Shown: positions 37,302-48,839 of the stretch, piece by piece
How the letters are laid out: each line of letters begins with the position of its first letter
How positions within the stretch are numbered: the stretch's first letter is position 1
NCBI RefSeq assembly: GCF_000276665.1
Contig: NW_004955404.1
Location: 31,333,637 to 31,397,636 of the forward strand
Length of the DNA: 64,000 nucleotides
Direction: 5' to 3'
Source: Chinchilla lanigera
Taxonomy: Eukaryota > Chordata > Mammalia > Rodentia > Chinchillidae
Position numbers and translations under genes: made by a program
The notes under the pieces: generated by a model
Seen by the model: the letters and a program-made list of their open reading frames with translations, nothing else
Database searches by the model: none
What the model was told of the DNA's origin: nothing

Positions 37302-37513
37302 ACAAAGTGACAGATCAACCTACAAGGACAAAGAANNNNNNNNNNNNNNNNNNNNNNNNNNNNNNNNNNNNNNNNNNNNNNNNNNNNNNNNNNNNNNNNN
37401 NNNNNNNNNNNNNNNNNNNNNNNNNNNNNNNNNNNAAAAAAAAAAAAAAAAAACAATCAAAATGATAGCATATGAAATGACAAAGTGACAGATCAACCTA
37501 CAAGGACAAAGAA
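37302..37513. repeat. 34-bp direct duplication flanking the 100-N gap
   Basis: The 34 bases ending at the gap (beginning ACAAAGTGACAGATCAACCT) recur perfectly at 37,480-37,513. The short motif CAATCAAAA also precedes both copies. Either the contig ends overlap and were not merged, or there is a real local duplication around a poly-A tract that could not be assembled. Confidence 0.95.
37336..37435. other. Assembly gap, exactly 100 N
   Basis: A run of exactly 100 N, the usual placeholder for a gap of unknown size. It lies next to long A runs and between two copies of the same 34-bp sequence (37,302-37,335 and 37,480-37,513). Confidence 0.99.
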
Positions 37514-38038
37514 ACTCAGAAAGGAGAAAACACAAGAAACATTTGGAAAATGGAAAGTAGATAGAGAAGAGGTCCTGACTGAGCAGAACAGAGGAAGTTC
37601 AGACTTCAGGACATCCAAAGAAATCCTGCCTGCCATTTCTCCCAGAAAGACTCAGAGTTCACAGGCAACAGGTCCCTCAGAAAGCAAAGGGTAATAGGAG
37701 CATGGCTGGGTACAGAGACTGGTAGAGAACCCAGAAAGCAGCTGAACAAAGATTACTAAAAATGTAAAAGAAGCTTCCAACTTAAAAGAGGCCAAAGTCA
37801 AAAGGAACCTGGAAGAAACAGAAAACTGAAGAAGAAAAAAAGAGATTGTATTATAAAATCTGCAGAAGGCAGACAGTAATTGCAATCATAACAAAGTAAA
37901 ATGCTACAACAAAGGGAAAAAGCAGAAAATTAAGAACAGTAGGCACTTAATGGTCAACAAACATTGTCAATCCACTCTTCATTAGAAACAGAGGCTCTGT
38001 ATTATTGAAAGCAATAGTATACCCAGCTAAAAACTCTG

Positions 38039-38184
38039 GCCAGGCATGGTGGGGAAACCCACCATCCCAGAACTCAGGAGACTGAGGTGGGAGGATCACA
38101 GCAAATTCGAGGCCAGTCTGGGCTACACAGTGAGTTCAAGGCCAGCCTGAACTACACAGCAAGACTGTGTCTCAAAAAAAAAAA
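38039..38184 (+). mobile_element. B1 SINE, plus strand
   Basis: GGCCAGGCATGGTGGGGAAA, TTCGAGGCCAGTCTGGGCTA and TTCAAGGCCAGCCTGAACTA show the internal duplication. It ends GTGTCTC plus an A tail. Confidence 0.93.
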
Positions 38185-38394
38185 CAACATTGTTCGGACT
38201 CCCTAATAATTTAGCTGGGCTTCAAAGATAGTTCTTAATGGCACTAGCAGAACTTCCTTAGGTCTCTTCAACATGACCTCCTTTAAGGCCTGGGCTAGCC
38301 CAGAGCAGGTATGCTTAACACATTTTAGTCCCAGATCATGCCAAACACTAAGGTACTGGTCACATCTTTAAACTTGTGCCCCAAAATGATCCAC

Positions 38395-38445
38395 CCAAAA
38401 TGCAATTTTCCCCCAAAATGCAAGTTTCCCCCCAAATGCTTCAGT
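38395..38445. repeat. 19-bp tandem repeat
   Basis: Units CAAAATGCAATTTTCCCCC and AAAATGCAAGTTTCCCCCC follow one another, with a decayed third (AAATGCTTCAGTTTC). The forward frame reads a Cys-x-Phe-Pro-Pro-Lys pattern, but no gene is evident. Confidence 0.85.
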
Positions 38446-39427
38446 TTCACGAAGTATTTTAACAGTACACTGGGCATCACAAGCACAGACAGGGCTGCTG
38501 TAACTAAACTAAATAAGGAAACCTGAATTTTAAATGACTTGGTAATAATCAAGAAGCCAGAAACTCATCTGGAATTTATTAAGCCAAGCAGATTCATTTC
38601 CTTACACAAAAAAGGATTACTGTAAATTGTAGTGTGGCTGTCAACCACATTCTTTACCAGAACTAAGGCCAAATTTCAAAAGTATCAGTTAGTTGGCAAG
38701 TTGTACCTTTAAGTTCTTACAAACATTTTCCAAGTCTAAAAATGTTTGCAAATTGGCTTTAAAACAGGCAGTTCTATCAACTTTATCCTTTGAATAAAAA
38801 CACCTAAAAATGTACTTCCTTTCTTGCTGGACTATAAAAGCTTCCCTTTTCTAAAATAGTTCATTAGGTTCATTTTTAGTAAAAAACTATAAATGTCCTT
38901 CTTGGAAAGATCTTACAAGTGCCTCTTCCAAAATGAATACAGGAGAGGAGCTAGATCAACAAGATAATTCAAAGACACATGTAAAGAACAAAGAATATCT
39001 AGACAAAGACATATAAATATCTATACAGTAATGTATGCAGACCTAATTTATTTAAAAAGAAGAAACAATACATGGACTATATATGCCCAATCAATCTGCA
39101 ACTTCACACAGGACTTAAGAGGAAGGGAGCAGTAAGAGCAAGAACACCTGACAACCTGACAATGGAGTGCAACAAATATGGAGTTGTCTCCTTCAGCATA
39201 AAATGTCTCCAGCCAGTTAACTAGCCTTAGGTTTTAACTGTGATTCTTTTGACAGAAAATACAATGCATCAAAATGCCAAAATGGACACAAAGATCTCCA
39301 ATGAGAAGATGACTGAAATACCATCATCAGGAAACAAAATCCTCTACTCTTAAGACATTTGTCTATTCTGACCTCATATTCTCCGATATAAAAGAATTTT
39401 TTTATTAGACAAGAAGAATATATAAGA

Positions 39428-39515
39428 GGTTGGGGATGTAGCTCAGTGATCCAGCACTTGCTTAGCATGCATAAGGCCTCAGGTTCAATCAATCCCAGTC
39501 CCACATACACGTGCA
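39428..39515 (+). mobile_element. ID SINE, old copy
   Basis: GAGGTTGGGGATGTAGCTCAG, TTGCTTAGCATGCATAAGGC and GGTTCAATCAATCCC. Close to an ancestral ID form ('cttagcatgc') rather than the young form of this genome. Confidence 0.85.
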
Positions 39516-40144
39516 CACATATAAGTACAACACAAAAAGTTTACAAAACAATGTAAGGTACTTAATGAAACCCACATTTACAAATCAAAGGACAGAATAA
39601 TAAAAAATTATCCAAATGCTCTGAGTGACACACACACACTTGAAAAATAGTCATTCAAGAAATAAAAACATTTAATAATCTATTTTTTATTATATCTAGA
39701 TTCAAGGAGAATTAAAATATGGGCACCATTTGTTAAGTACCTACATACATTTCACATTCTTTTTTTCTTAACCCTATTATCATCTTGCAGTTCTCATTTT
39801 TTTATAACCTTGGGAATTTAGGCCTAAAGACAATACATATCTCATCCATGGTCACACATATTACTCTGGGATATGTCACGTGTAGCTTGCCATTCTTACC
39901 CCATGCCCTGCCAGCACCCAGAAAAGGAACAATCACATAACATACCAAGAGCGTACACTTTCACTTACACAGCAACTATGTGGGTCTATTTAACAGCTAA
40001 AAAAGTTTGATTTCCTTTCTTGTTACATATGATTAACATGACTATGCTCTTTAGAGTCACTAAGTCAAAATGATTCACATACTTTGATTTTAAATTCTGA
40101 AAAACAAAACATCTTCACCAAATTATTCTCCACTGAAAATTCCT

Positions 40145-40268
40145 GGGAAGAGCAGAGTATTACTATTCCCTGTTTATCAGAAGAGGAAAACTAAGGTCAA
40201 AAGATTAAAATGACTTCCACATTATCTTCAGTGTCTCAAGGTCACAGTGTTTAACCCAGCAGTGTGCT
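40145..40268 (-). mobile_element. MIR-family SINE, diverged
   Basis: On the plus strand, TTTATCAGAAGAGGAAAACTAAGG followed by AAGGTCACAGTG and TTTAACCCAG (read with gaps) follows the reverse complement of a MIR core ('cagatgaggaaactgagg ... caaggtcacac'). Confidence 0.6.
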
Positions 40269-40481
40269 TCAATTTAAAAAAGCAGAGCACAATGATTCTC
40301 TTTCAGACCTGTTATCTTAGAGAACAATTCCTTTAAATATTCAATATTTGTATTTCTAACATATTTAATGAGGACATGGAGTAAGGGCTGATTTGTTAAC
40401 ACAGACAAATTATTTGAGAAAATGTTAACGTTTTGAATAACTCTTGCTATCTCTTCTTTTCTGAAGTGCCTGCCCCTAGAC

Positions 40482-40665
40482 CAGTGGCGACGAGCCAATG
40501 GTATGAGTGCTGTTCTTCTTTTAAGACAAAAGATATTAATGAGGTTTTTTTTAAAACTAAAGTTTCAGTATTTGGGCTTAATTGCAGCATTGGCACTTTG
40601 CAATAAATAAGCGGGTGTTAGCTTGCCTTCTGGGCACACAGTCTCTAAAAGGTTCACCATCACTG
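40482..40665 (+). mobile_element. Non-autonomous hAT element, copy 2
   Basis: A 184-bp element starting CAGTGGCGACGAGCC and ending GGTTCACCATCACTG. The flanks CCCTAGAC and CCCTGACG look like a decayed 8-bp target duplication of the hAT type. It contains GCATTGGCACTTTGCAATAA and GGGCACACAGTC internally. It has no transposase frame. It is a longer relative of the 81-bp copy at 17.5 kb. Confidence 0.75.
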
Positions 40666-40799
40666 CCCTGACGCCCTTACCATCACTGAAAGATCAAGCT
40701 TTCCACAGATCTTCTATAGCTTGGCTTGGTTCCCACCAACACTCCAAAAGCCACACTTTCAAAAAGTGAGAGATTACTTTCTTATAAAATGTAATGGTC

Positions 40800-41570
40800 T
40801 TATTCCCATTTTCCTTTCCCTTAATCACTTCCTCCAGTCCTGAGCACTGTTGATAATCCTCAGCGTTTATCCTTACCTTTTATGGAACCAAGCCTTCCTT
40901 AGGGTCTCTAACACATTCCTGGGTTTCTGCCTAGATTTTGGCTACCATCTTCCTTTCCTTTTCCTGTCCTCTTATTAGACATTTGCTAAGGCTCAGTCCT
41001 TGATCCTTTACACAATATGGTCTTTCCCCTCTGCTGACATATTCTGTTCCATGGGTTCCAACATCACCTGATGCAGCATGTACAAAATACACACATGCTT
41101 CAAAATCTTTAGCCACAATTTACCTTCTAATTCTGTCTTCAATCCAAGACCTTCCACACTAAGTAGACTACCAGCATCGTTGTCCTGCAATAGGACAATC
41201 CAACGGACCTCGGCTCATGCTAGAATCACCTCTCCTCAACTTGAATGCCCCCATGCTTCACATCAAGAAAGTCCTTCCGCAGCACCTTCCAAATGCTTTT
41301 GCCACCTTCAACCTTCCTGCAGATTTGCTGTCTAACATGTTATCCTTCCCCGCAAGGATGCCTTGCGACTGTCTCCTCCTTGGCAGGACAAGTCCCAGAG
41401 GAAACCAAGACAGCAAGTGTCCTTCCTGTTCCCTTCCTCATCTCGCATACACAGTTTTAAAGCCCCTGTCCCTTCCCAACATCAAGAAGCTATTGAATGG
41501 TATCTTCTTACCCCTGAGTGTGAATTTATACTGTACTCCACGCTAACTAATTTTCCATGCTTTTTTAGCT
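40800..41570 (-). mobile_element. L2 LINE, diverged, minus strand
   Basis: C- and T-rich plus-strand sequence follows the reverse complement of L2: GGCTCAGTCCTTGATCC, TTCTGTTCCATGGGTTCC, a CCAGCATC...TGCAATAGG block, then CACCTTCAACCTTCCTGC and a GGATGCCTT/CTCCTCC tract. Several short open frames here are by-products of this composition. Confidence 0.5.
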
Positions 41571-41699
41571 TAGCTTCAATTGTGAAATAAGAAAAATGAG
41601 ACAGTGGCTGACAAGTATGTGCTAATGTAGCAGGTAGGGCACTAAGAGAGGAAGAGAACAGGAGATGAGAAATGAAGTAATTGAGAGCTTCCATTAGAT

Positions 41700-41845
41700 A
41701 AATCTAAGTTTAAATACTGCTTCTACTAGTATCAATTGTGTGGGGAAAGTCCTAACTCCCCTAAGCCTTTCTTTTCTCATATGTAAAAAAAAATGAAAAT
41801 GAAAATAGTATCACTTAATTCTTATGACAGGAGGAATTAAAAAAA
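41700..41845 (+). mobile_element. MIR SINE, diverged
   Basis: A degraded MIR core and 3' region: CTTTTCTCATATGTAAAA and AGTATCACTTAATTCTTATG fit the MIR 'CTCATCTGTAAAATGGGGATAATA' and later blocks. A-rich slippage is present in the middle. Confidence 0.6.
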
Positions 41846-42334
41846 GAGAAAGTTCATACCAATACAGGTAAGGTGCTCCAATCAGCTTCTGTTTTCTAAA
41901 CAAAGTTCTTTTGAAAGCCTCTTCCCTCAGTTTTGTGAGATGTGTCAAGGTGATTCCTAAAAGCCAGGATGTGAAGGACAACACTGTGAAAGCATGAGGT
42001 CTGAGCTGGAGCAGAAAGGAGAAACTTTCCTGTTCTCGAGGTTTTTATTATTTTCTTTCATCACCAAACAAGCTCCTTTATCTCCAATGAGCACTGGGTA
42101 CACCCCATGTTCAAACTGCAGGATGCATCCAACGAGCTGTGAGAGCTTTTCTGTGAATAGTAAATAAGCCAAAGCCTTTCGATGACACCCTGTCCCCAGC
42201 ATAGGCCATGCAAGCACCCAGGCTCACCTTTACCCGCAGCTTTCTTGGGTATTCATCTTATGATATTGCTTTCCTTCAGGCATCCTCAGAACTGGCTGAA
42301 CAAAGTCTACTTCTCAGGTCTTAAAGTTGCTTTT

Positions 42335-42336
<2 letters not shown>

Positions 42337-42370
<34 letters not shown>

Positions 42371-42386
42371 CATATACATATATATA
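42337..42386. repeat. (TA)n microsatellite
   Basis: A TA run with CATA interruptions in its second half. Confidence 0.97.
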
Positions 42387-43309
42387 ACATGCTTGGAACT
42401 TGCTCAACCTTGAACTGAACTTTAAAAAGCATGAAAAAGTACAACAAAACCAAATTCTCTTGCTCAGTGAAGCACAGGCCAGGAAGCCAGTCACATCCCA
42501 GGGCTAAAAAGATTTCAAGTCTAAAAAATTAAAAGACATTTATTCACCATTCCATTTACTTCCCCATGAATGGTTACTGAGTGCCTACTAAATACATGAC
42601 ACTAACCTGAGGCTTGAAAACAAAATGTGTTCTTGTTTGTAAAGCATTTGTGTAGCAGCGAAACTAACAGCTAAATACGTGTGTGTACATGCACACATGT
42701 GCACACATACGCACAAATGCATACCAGTGTGGATAAGTGTCATGAATGTAAAGGTATACAGTGACAGCAGCGCTATTTTATAGGGGAAAGGGGGATGTGA
42801 GGATGTTATCATTTAAGCTGATGCCTTAATAAATGAGGGAAGTATCTTCATGCAGAAGAAACACCAAACTCTACAGTAAAAATCTTTGCATATTTGAGGA
42901 ATAGCGGGAAGCCAGTAGGACAGAGCATGGCAAATATGAAGAGTAGGAAGAGATCATTTGGGGCATATAGGCTATGGATTACATTTTCGGGTATTATTCT
43001 AAATGTAATAGAAAGCCATTGCTGGGGGAAGAAAAGGCAGAGCTGGATGCATAACCTCTGATTTACATTTTTAAATACTGCTATTTTGGAAGCAAGGAGT
43101 CCAAGCTATTAATGCAGAAACATACGTGAAAGGTGATGATGGATTGGCAAGAAGTGGTCAGATTCTGGATACAACTGGAGACACAGAAAGTCAGGTTTCT
43201 TCACAAACTAGATGTGTGGGGTTATTTTTTTTTAAAGAACAAGAGGTAATTGGTAGGTACCTGAGCAAGTAGATGAAAAGAAGTATTGTTTGCTATGAAA
43301 GAAAAGGGT

Positions 43310-43397
43310 GGGCTGGAGATATAGCTCAGTAGCACAGGGCCTGCTTGAGAAGCACAAGGTCCTGAGTTCAATTCCCAGTATCAAATAAAAAAAAAAG
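43310..43397 (+). mobile_element. ID SINE
   Basis: GGGCTGGAGATATAGCTCAG, AAGCACAAGGTCCTGAG, TTCAATTCCCAGTATC and an A tail. Moderately diverged. Confidence 0.9.
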
Positions 43398-44193
43398 GGC
43401 AAAAGGAGAAGAGTGAGCAGGTAGGTGGTGGAGAAGGGAAGAGCCAAGAGTCTTGTTTTGAACACAGCTATGTGTATGCCCATCTGACCCTCAGTGCATC
43501 TGTGTGTGTACATTTATACATACATACATATAAAATACATATACAAATACATACCTGAAATTTAGGAACCAGGCAGAACAGGGACAAAGACAGAGAAGTC
43601 TTCAGCACAGAGAAGGTATACAAAGCTATGGACTTGATAATGTCTGCTAGGGAAAAAACTAAAGACAAAGAAGAGACCTGGGAAAATGAGCCTTTAGAGA
43701 CTAGCATTTACTGATGACAATAATTAGGAGGATTCCACAAAGGAAAATTAGAAGCACTAGGGAAACAGAAAAAAACCTGGAGGGCAACTGAAGGAAATGC
43801 TTTGAGCAGAAAGTTATGACCAACTGAGTTTGATGGTTTTGATAAATAATATTTTCTTTAGATAATTCTAAATTGATTAGACACTGCTCAAGAAGTGAAG
43901 ACAACGTATTTGCTTATTTTCCCTTTCACTGGATGAAAAGCTTTAAACTCCTATAAGAAAAAGAACTCCCAAATCAAAGATTACAGTGAAGTGAGCAATC
44001 ACTTATGTTCCTGTGAGGATTATGAAATGGTGGTACAAGAAAATAATTTAGGTAGTTCTTTCCCAGTTCACACATCCAGATCACATTTCAATCTAGTCAA
44101 AAAGACAAAATCTCATCATACTCTCAGATTCTGTATTTATAAATCCAAAACATAACTGAGAAAATCTCTTCATTAAAAACATGATGTATTATA

Positions 44194-44281
44194 GGGGCTA
44201 GGGATTCAGCTCAGGGGTGCAGTGCCTGCCTGACAAGCGTGAGGTCCTCAGTTCGATTCCCAGGACCACCCCAACCCAAAA
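44194..44281 (+). mobile_element. ID SINE
   Basis: GGGGCTAGGGATTCAGCTCAG to GTTCGATTCCCAGGACC and a C/A-rich end. Flanking AAAACATGATGTAT and AAACATGACATAT appear to be a mutated target duplication. Confidence 0.9.
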
Positions 44282-44502
44282 AACATGACATATTTTGTGA
44301 AGCACGCTACAATAAGTCTGTATGTTTTTGAGCATGCATGAACTCAAACATAAGATAAAACACTGATATTTTTACAAGTTATTTTTAAAATAAACTAGTT
44401 AGATATGATCTACCTCCCATTTTAGCTCAAAGTAGAACTCACTGTTGCCATATAAAAATGTTGCCCTTTAAAATACTACTTCATATGATTTACTGAGCTC
44501 TA

Positions 44503-44520
44503 ACTCTCTCTCTCTCTCTC
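44503..44520. repeat. (CT)n microsatellite
   Basis: Nine CT units, followed by ACATACACACACATATATAC. Confidence 0.95.
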
Positions 44521-44887
44521 ACATACACACACATATATACATATTTTTCCAACATGTAAATCTAAAATCTGCAGTTTGTCAAGAGTATCTATCAGACTGC
44601 ATCCTTAAAGCATTTTTATACCATCTTGAAATTTCAACAGACTGCCTTTTGCCAGTTTATCCAGCTGTTGCTCAAGAATAAAAATTGAGGTTTTCAAAAA
44701 AAAAGAGTATCCGCAATTCCAAAACAAGTTAATATGGTATTTGATCATCACATACTTTCCAGACACTAACCTCACAAGATAAAATTCAGACTTGAAATAT
44801 ACAGTAAGACTTAGAGCTCTTGATGCAATGAAGAGAGCCCAGTCTATTTCACACTACAAAACATCATTAACTGGCCAGGGGCATTCC

Positions 44888-45018
44888 AGCGCAGTATAGT
44901 GATTAACAGGGCAGGCCCTGGAGTCAGATTGCCTGCATCTGAATTCTCAACCTCCACTTTACTGGTTGTGGTATTGCCTTGAGCAAATTATTTTACCTCT
45001 CACTCTTCTTTGTCTTCC
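44888..45018 (+). mobile_element. MIR SINE
   Basis: Matches the MIR 5' and core region: AGTATAGTGATTAAC, CCTGGAGTCAGATTGCCTG, then a CCACTTTACTGG...TTATTTTACCTCTC core. MIR is an ancient mammal-wide tRNA-derived SINE. It lies about 110 bases from the 7SL pseudogene. Confidence 0.85.
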
Positions 45019-45130
45019 ATGAGAAAAACATCCTCAGACAATCATAGTCCAGACATATAAGGCTTTCTATGTACAATGCATTTGCCTTGTGTCTTACACA
45101 TGGTAAAAATTGAAAAACACTAGTCCTTCT

Positions 45131-45350
45131 GACCTGCTCCCTTTCTGACCTGGGCCAGTTCAGTCCTCCTTAGGCAAGCTGGTGGTCCCCCGTCCCCTGC
45201 TCCCGGGAGGTCACCATATTGATGCCGAACTTAGTGCAGACACCCGATGGGCATAACGCACTGAAGCCCAAAACTCCTGCACTCAGTCGATCCTCCCACC
45301 TCAGCCTCCTGAACAGCTGGGACTACAGGCGCCATGACACCAGGCCCAGC
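45131..45350 (-). pseudogene. RN7SL: 7SL (SRP) RNA pseudogene, 3'-truncated
   Basis: Read on the minus strand from 45,350, the sequence opens with the 5' Alu domain (CCTGTAGTCCCAGCT, GGAGGCTGAGG). It continues into the S domain that SINEs lack, with blocks such as GCACTAAGTTCGGCATCAAT, ATGGTGACCTCCCGGGAGC and GGGGACCACCAG. It stops after GGAGCAGGTCAGA, about 220 of roughly 300 bases, with no 3' Alu-domain end and no poly-A tail. A small insertion of about seven bases lies between the GGGAGC and GGGGGACC blocks. 7SL RNA is the RNA scaffold of the signal recognition particle; this copy is truncated and has no evident promoter, so it is presumably inactive. Confidence 0.9.
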
Positions 45351-45354
45351 AAAG

Positions 45355-47230
45355 GCTAGTTTTTTTAACTGTCAGTTATCCACCTTCTCTGGTAAAGCCC
45401 TCACTGGTGGGTAAGTTGCTACTCAAGTCTGCTGACTGTGGTGTAGGACAGTTCTTTCCCTACAGGAGAAGGATCTTCAACATAGAGTTAAAAGGTGTAC
45501 TGTGACCAATCAGTTACTACTGATTCAGCCTTCTCAGCCCAAGCAGGTCTTTTCTAATCTCTCTCCTGTGTGACTACCTTCTCCTGCTTGAAGACACATA
45601 CAATGTCTACTGCTATAATCATCAAAATATACATGAGCACCAAATTGAGCATTCTGTACCAGGAACCAAGTCTTTGGACAAGCTAGCAGGGGTCTTTTAT
45701 AATATTTGGAAAGACTGTGCAGGTAGCTGCTGTCATTCATCTCTACAGCCTGCTAATGCCCATCTCTTTAGAGCAAAGCAGCTGACTGAGTATGCTAAAC
45801 CTGTTTCAAAGTTGTGCAGGTGTGACAGCTATTATCCTTATTAAAAGCTTTTCATACATCAAACATGTTTTTAAAGAAGTGGGCATAATAATTACCTTTA
45901 GAAACTAAAGAGTGGCACAGGCATGCATTATTTATCATTTCCTCGGGCTCCAACATATTTCTGACAGTTAACAAGCCTAACGAGATCTGAAAACAAAAAT
46001 TACATAAGCCAACCTTTTGACTGGACACAAAACATGCATTCATTCAACAAGCATTTGAGATCTGTAAATCAGAAACTACAGGATAATGAAACAGTATCAG
46101 AGAGTCAGTGTGCACAAGACAGTTCACCTACAAGATGTAACTTCACGTAGGTAAAGGATTGGACAAGTCTGTGGATGCTGCTTTGTTCTTCACAACTAAC
46201 ATTTACGAAGAGAGTGTTTTTCTATAACTCAAATGCTGTCACCTTGAGACGTAGTTTTCTGCACTGCTGGCCTTCACTACCTAAGTGTTCTTGGCATCCA
46301 GGGGGAAAAAGTTGGAGCCTTGCACAGAAGGATGAGAACCAAAGAAGACCAAACAACTCCACACACTCAGCCTAGGAGCACCTTAAGGATGTCTGTGCTT
46401 TACAAAGGGCTGTAGAAACACTAGGTGCGCTGCGCTGCTTCATCACCCAGCCAACCGAGACTTCAGTTAGCCCTCTGTGACTTCCCGAAAGAGGACAGGA
46501 TCTCCTCCTTCCACCTTCCTCACTAAAGGACACCAGCTAAGTCACCAGTTACCTACATCTTTAATGTCATTAATGAGATGAGAAAAAGCAGATCAACATT
46601 CAACTTTCATTTCCTTATTTAAGGGAAAAACATGAATGGGAATTTTGAATTTTGGCCAGCATAGGAAGCAGTTCACCTTCTGCTGAGAGGTGCACATTGG
46701 CTCAAAGCTTCTAGAAGGACATGTGTTGGCTGGAACAATACCTGTTTTTCTTAACCCAGAGTCCACTTTTCTAACTGGTTCAAGGACACTTTTATGGAAG
46801 ATGTAACCTCGTTGTATATTCCCTGCTTTATAAAGCAGGTCCACTGCGAGCATTTAGTGTACAGTACAGCAGAAGGACCCAGAATGCCTGGCACTGCATT
46901 GGAACCCTCCCGGTTCTTCAGGAAATACCCTGACCTAACTGTTTATACTTCCTGCAGTCAGGTCATTCTAATGACAGTGTCCTGGTTCCCATCTGTGTGT
47001 ACCAGCTCCTTCCCAAGAGGAACTTAGCATCTTCCTTGTCTCCTGCCATCCCTCTCTCTCCCAGGATCTGAGACACATTGTTCAAAACACACTAAAATGC
47101 TACAGGAGGAAGAAATATGGGAAAAACAGAATTAGGACATTTCTTGAATGTTCAAACCTAGCCTGAGAAATCTGTGGTGCTAGAACTCAGAAGAGTGGCT
47201 GTTCATAAAAAGGCTGAAAACTGCTGTGCC
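45355..47230. other. Non-coding, no clear element
   Basis: Moderately GC-balanced unique sequence following the 7SL pseudogene. Short open frames on both strands (60-86 codons) show no recognisable product. Confidence 0.4.
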
Positions 47231-47234
47231 CTGC

Positions 47235-47390
47235 TGGAAAGGACATGTTTTTTCTAGTGCATGTTTGTAATAGAGATTAGTAATGTTTGTTTGGGGAACT
47301 GGTACATGCCTATAACATATTTTGATCATTTCCAATCCCTCCACCCACCTCTCCCTTTCCTTCCTTCTCCCCCTGATCTGGAAGGGAACT
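47235..47390 (-). mobile_element. L1 3' UTR fragment, minus strand
   Basis: The reverse complement gives a purine-rich run (GGGGGAGAAGGAAGGAAAGG) and then CATGTACCAGTTCCCCAAAC, the same order as the 3' ends of the plus-strand L1s in this window. Short and diverged. Confidence 0.45.
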
Positions 47391-47788
47391 TTCTTGAGTG
47401 ACAAAAATATTGTATACTGTGATTACTGTGCTACTTACATAGGTATGCACATCTGACAAAACTCATGCAACTGTGAACTTAAAATTCATGTGGTTAGCTG
47501 CACCTAAACATTTCTTCAGTAAGAATAAACTATTCTGAGCTACTCCCATAAGTTATATTGTATGCAAGTTCAAGATCTCACAAGTTAAAAAGCCACCACG
47601 CCCAAGCCCCGTGGGCAGCTGCATTAGACTCACGGCAGCCTGTGTCAAACCTTGCCTTCTCTGACTGACCAGGCAGACCTGGGCCACTTCCTCAATGCCA
47701 TCACCCCACACCCTGCACACCTCCATGCCAGCACTGTTCTAGAGGTGCTGTTTGGTTTGTTTGCATGTCTCTTTCTCCTGGAGCATGT

Positions 47789-47888
47789 GTCTCTGTCTCT
47801 GTCTCTATCTCCGTCTCCGTCTCTGTCTCTCTGTCTCTGTCTGTCTGTCTCTGTCTCTGTCTCTCTCTCTCTTTCTCTCTCTCTGTCC
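47789..47888. repeat. (TCTG/TCTC)n low-complexity tract
   Basis: About 100 bases of mixed CTGTCT and CTCTCT units. Open frames on both strands here are low-complexity artefacts. Confidence 0.97.
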
Positions 47889-47929
47889 ATCCAGATAAGG
47901 CAATGAGGACTTCTCAATCAGAACAATAA

Positions 47930-47990
47930 ATCTGGCAAGAGCCTGCCACATAGTAGGCATACGACAGGTATTTCTTAGATGACTAAATGC
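47930..47990 (+). mobile_element. MIR/L2-type 3' end fragment
   Basis: GAGCCTGCCACATAGTAGGC followed by AGGTATTTCTTAGATGACT resembles the 'gcctggcacatagtaggtgctcaataaatg' ending common to old MIR and L2 copies. Confidence 0.5.
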
Positions 47991-48239
47991 AAGTTTACCA
48001 TCCAGTAAAAGGCAGGGTAAAGTGATATGGCTGGGGCCAGGTTTGAACAGAACTGCACATGCTGAATAAACAGCAAGTTACACCCTGGTGTTCAGATGAA
48101 AGTATATCTTACAGTAAGGCCCAACCACACAAGTACACCACACTTAGCTTTAGACACAATTTTCCACTGGGAGAAGAAAAGATTCCTGGTCCCCAAAACC
48201 CTAGTTTTACATTTTGTTAAGGGTATAGCTTTGATACTA

Positions 48240-48320
48240 TACTTGCACTCAAGAAGCATTTGCTAGGCACCATGCCAAATACTCAAGCAAAGGATACTAT
48301 TCATGCCCTCAGCTCCTAAT
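48240..48320 (+). mobile_element. L2-type fragment
   Basis: AGAAGCATTTGCTAGGCACC then ATGCCCTCAGCTCCTAATC resembles the old L2 3' pattern (body of '...tattgagcacctactatgtgccagg...ccctcaaggagc'). Confidence 0.4.
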
Positions 48321-48839
48321 CTTTTATAGAAAAACGGATAGAATTATACAGAGTGAAAAGAGAAAGGGCTACATGAGCAAAAGAGGAGAGGAAGGAACGG
48401 GACTGAGGACTGTCTGTTGAGAAAAGTTTTTGCATATTGTTGATTCTGGCCTAAATCTGGAAGAATAAAGAAGAGTTCACTCGATCAACACGGAAAAATG
48501 GGGTATTCCTTCCTCAAGGATAGAGGGGAGAAAACTGTTTGCTGGGTGTCAGGAAATATAAGCAATGATGAGGAAATACAAAAATGCTTAACATCTCATT
48601 TAACTCTACAATCAAAACGACAGATTAACAGGAGAAAACTGAAGTCTACAGGCTTGAAGCAGATGCCGGACTGACCAATGATTTCAGAACTCTGCTCTTC
48701 ATCTCTACATTATCTGGCAACTACACAAGTATTACAGTGAAAAATCACCAAAAATAAAGTAGATATATAGCAGGAACCAGTTTGTAAAAGGTCATAAATA
48801 CTATACTAAGGATTGGGGACTTTAAAATCTTTTCATTGG

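Noticed and set aside
41078..41590. Cluster of overlapping plus-strand open frames up to 109 codons
   Set aside because: The sequence follows a reverse L2 LINE; the frames overlap and none has a known motif.
47645..47917. Open frames of 84 and 90 codons on both strands
   Set aside because: Produced by the TCTG/TCTC repeat.
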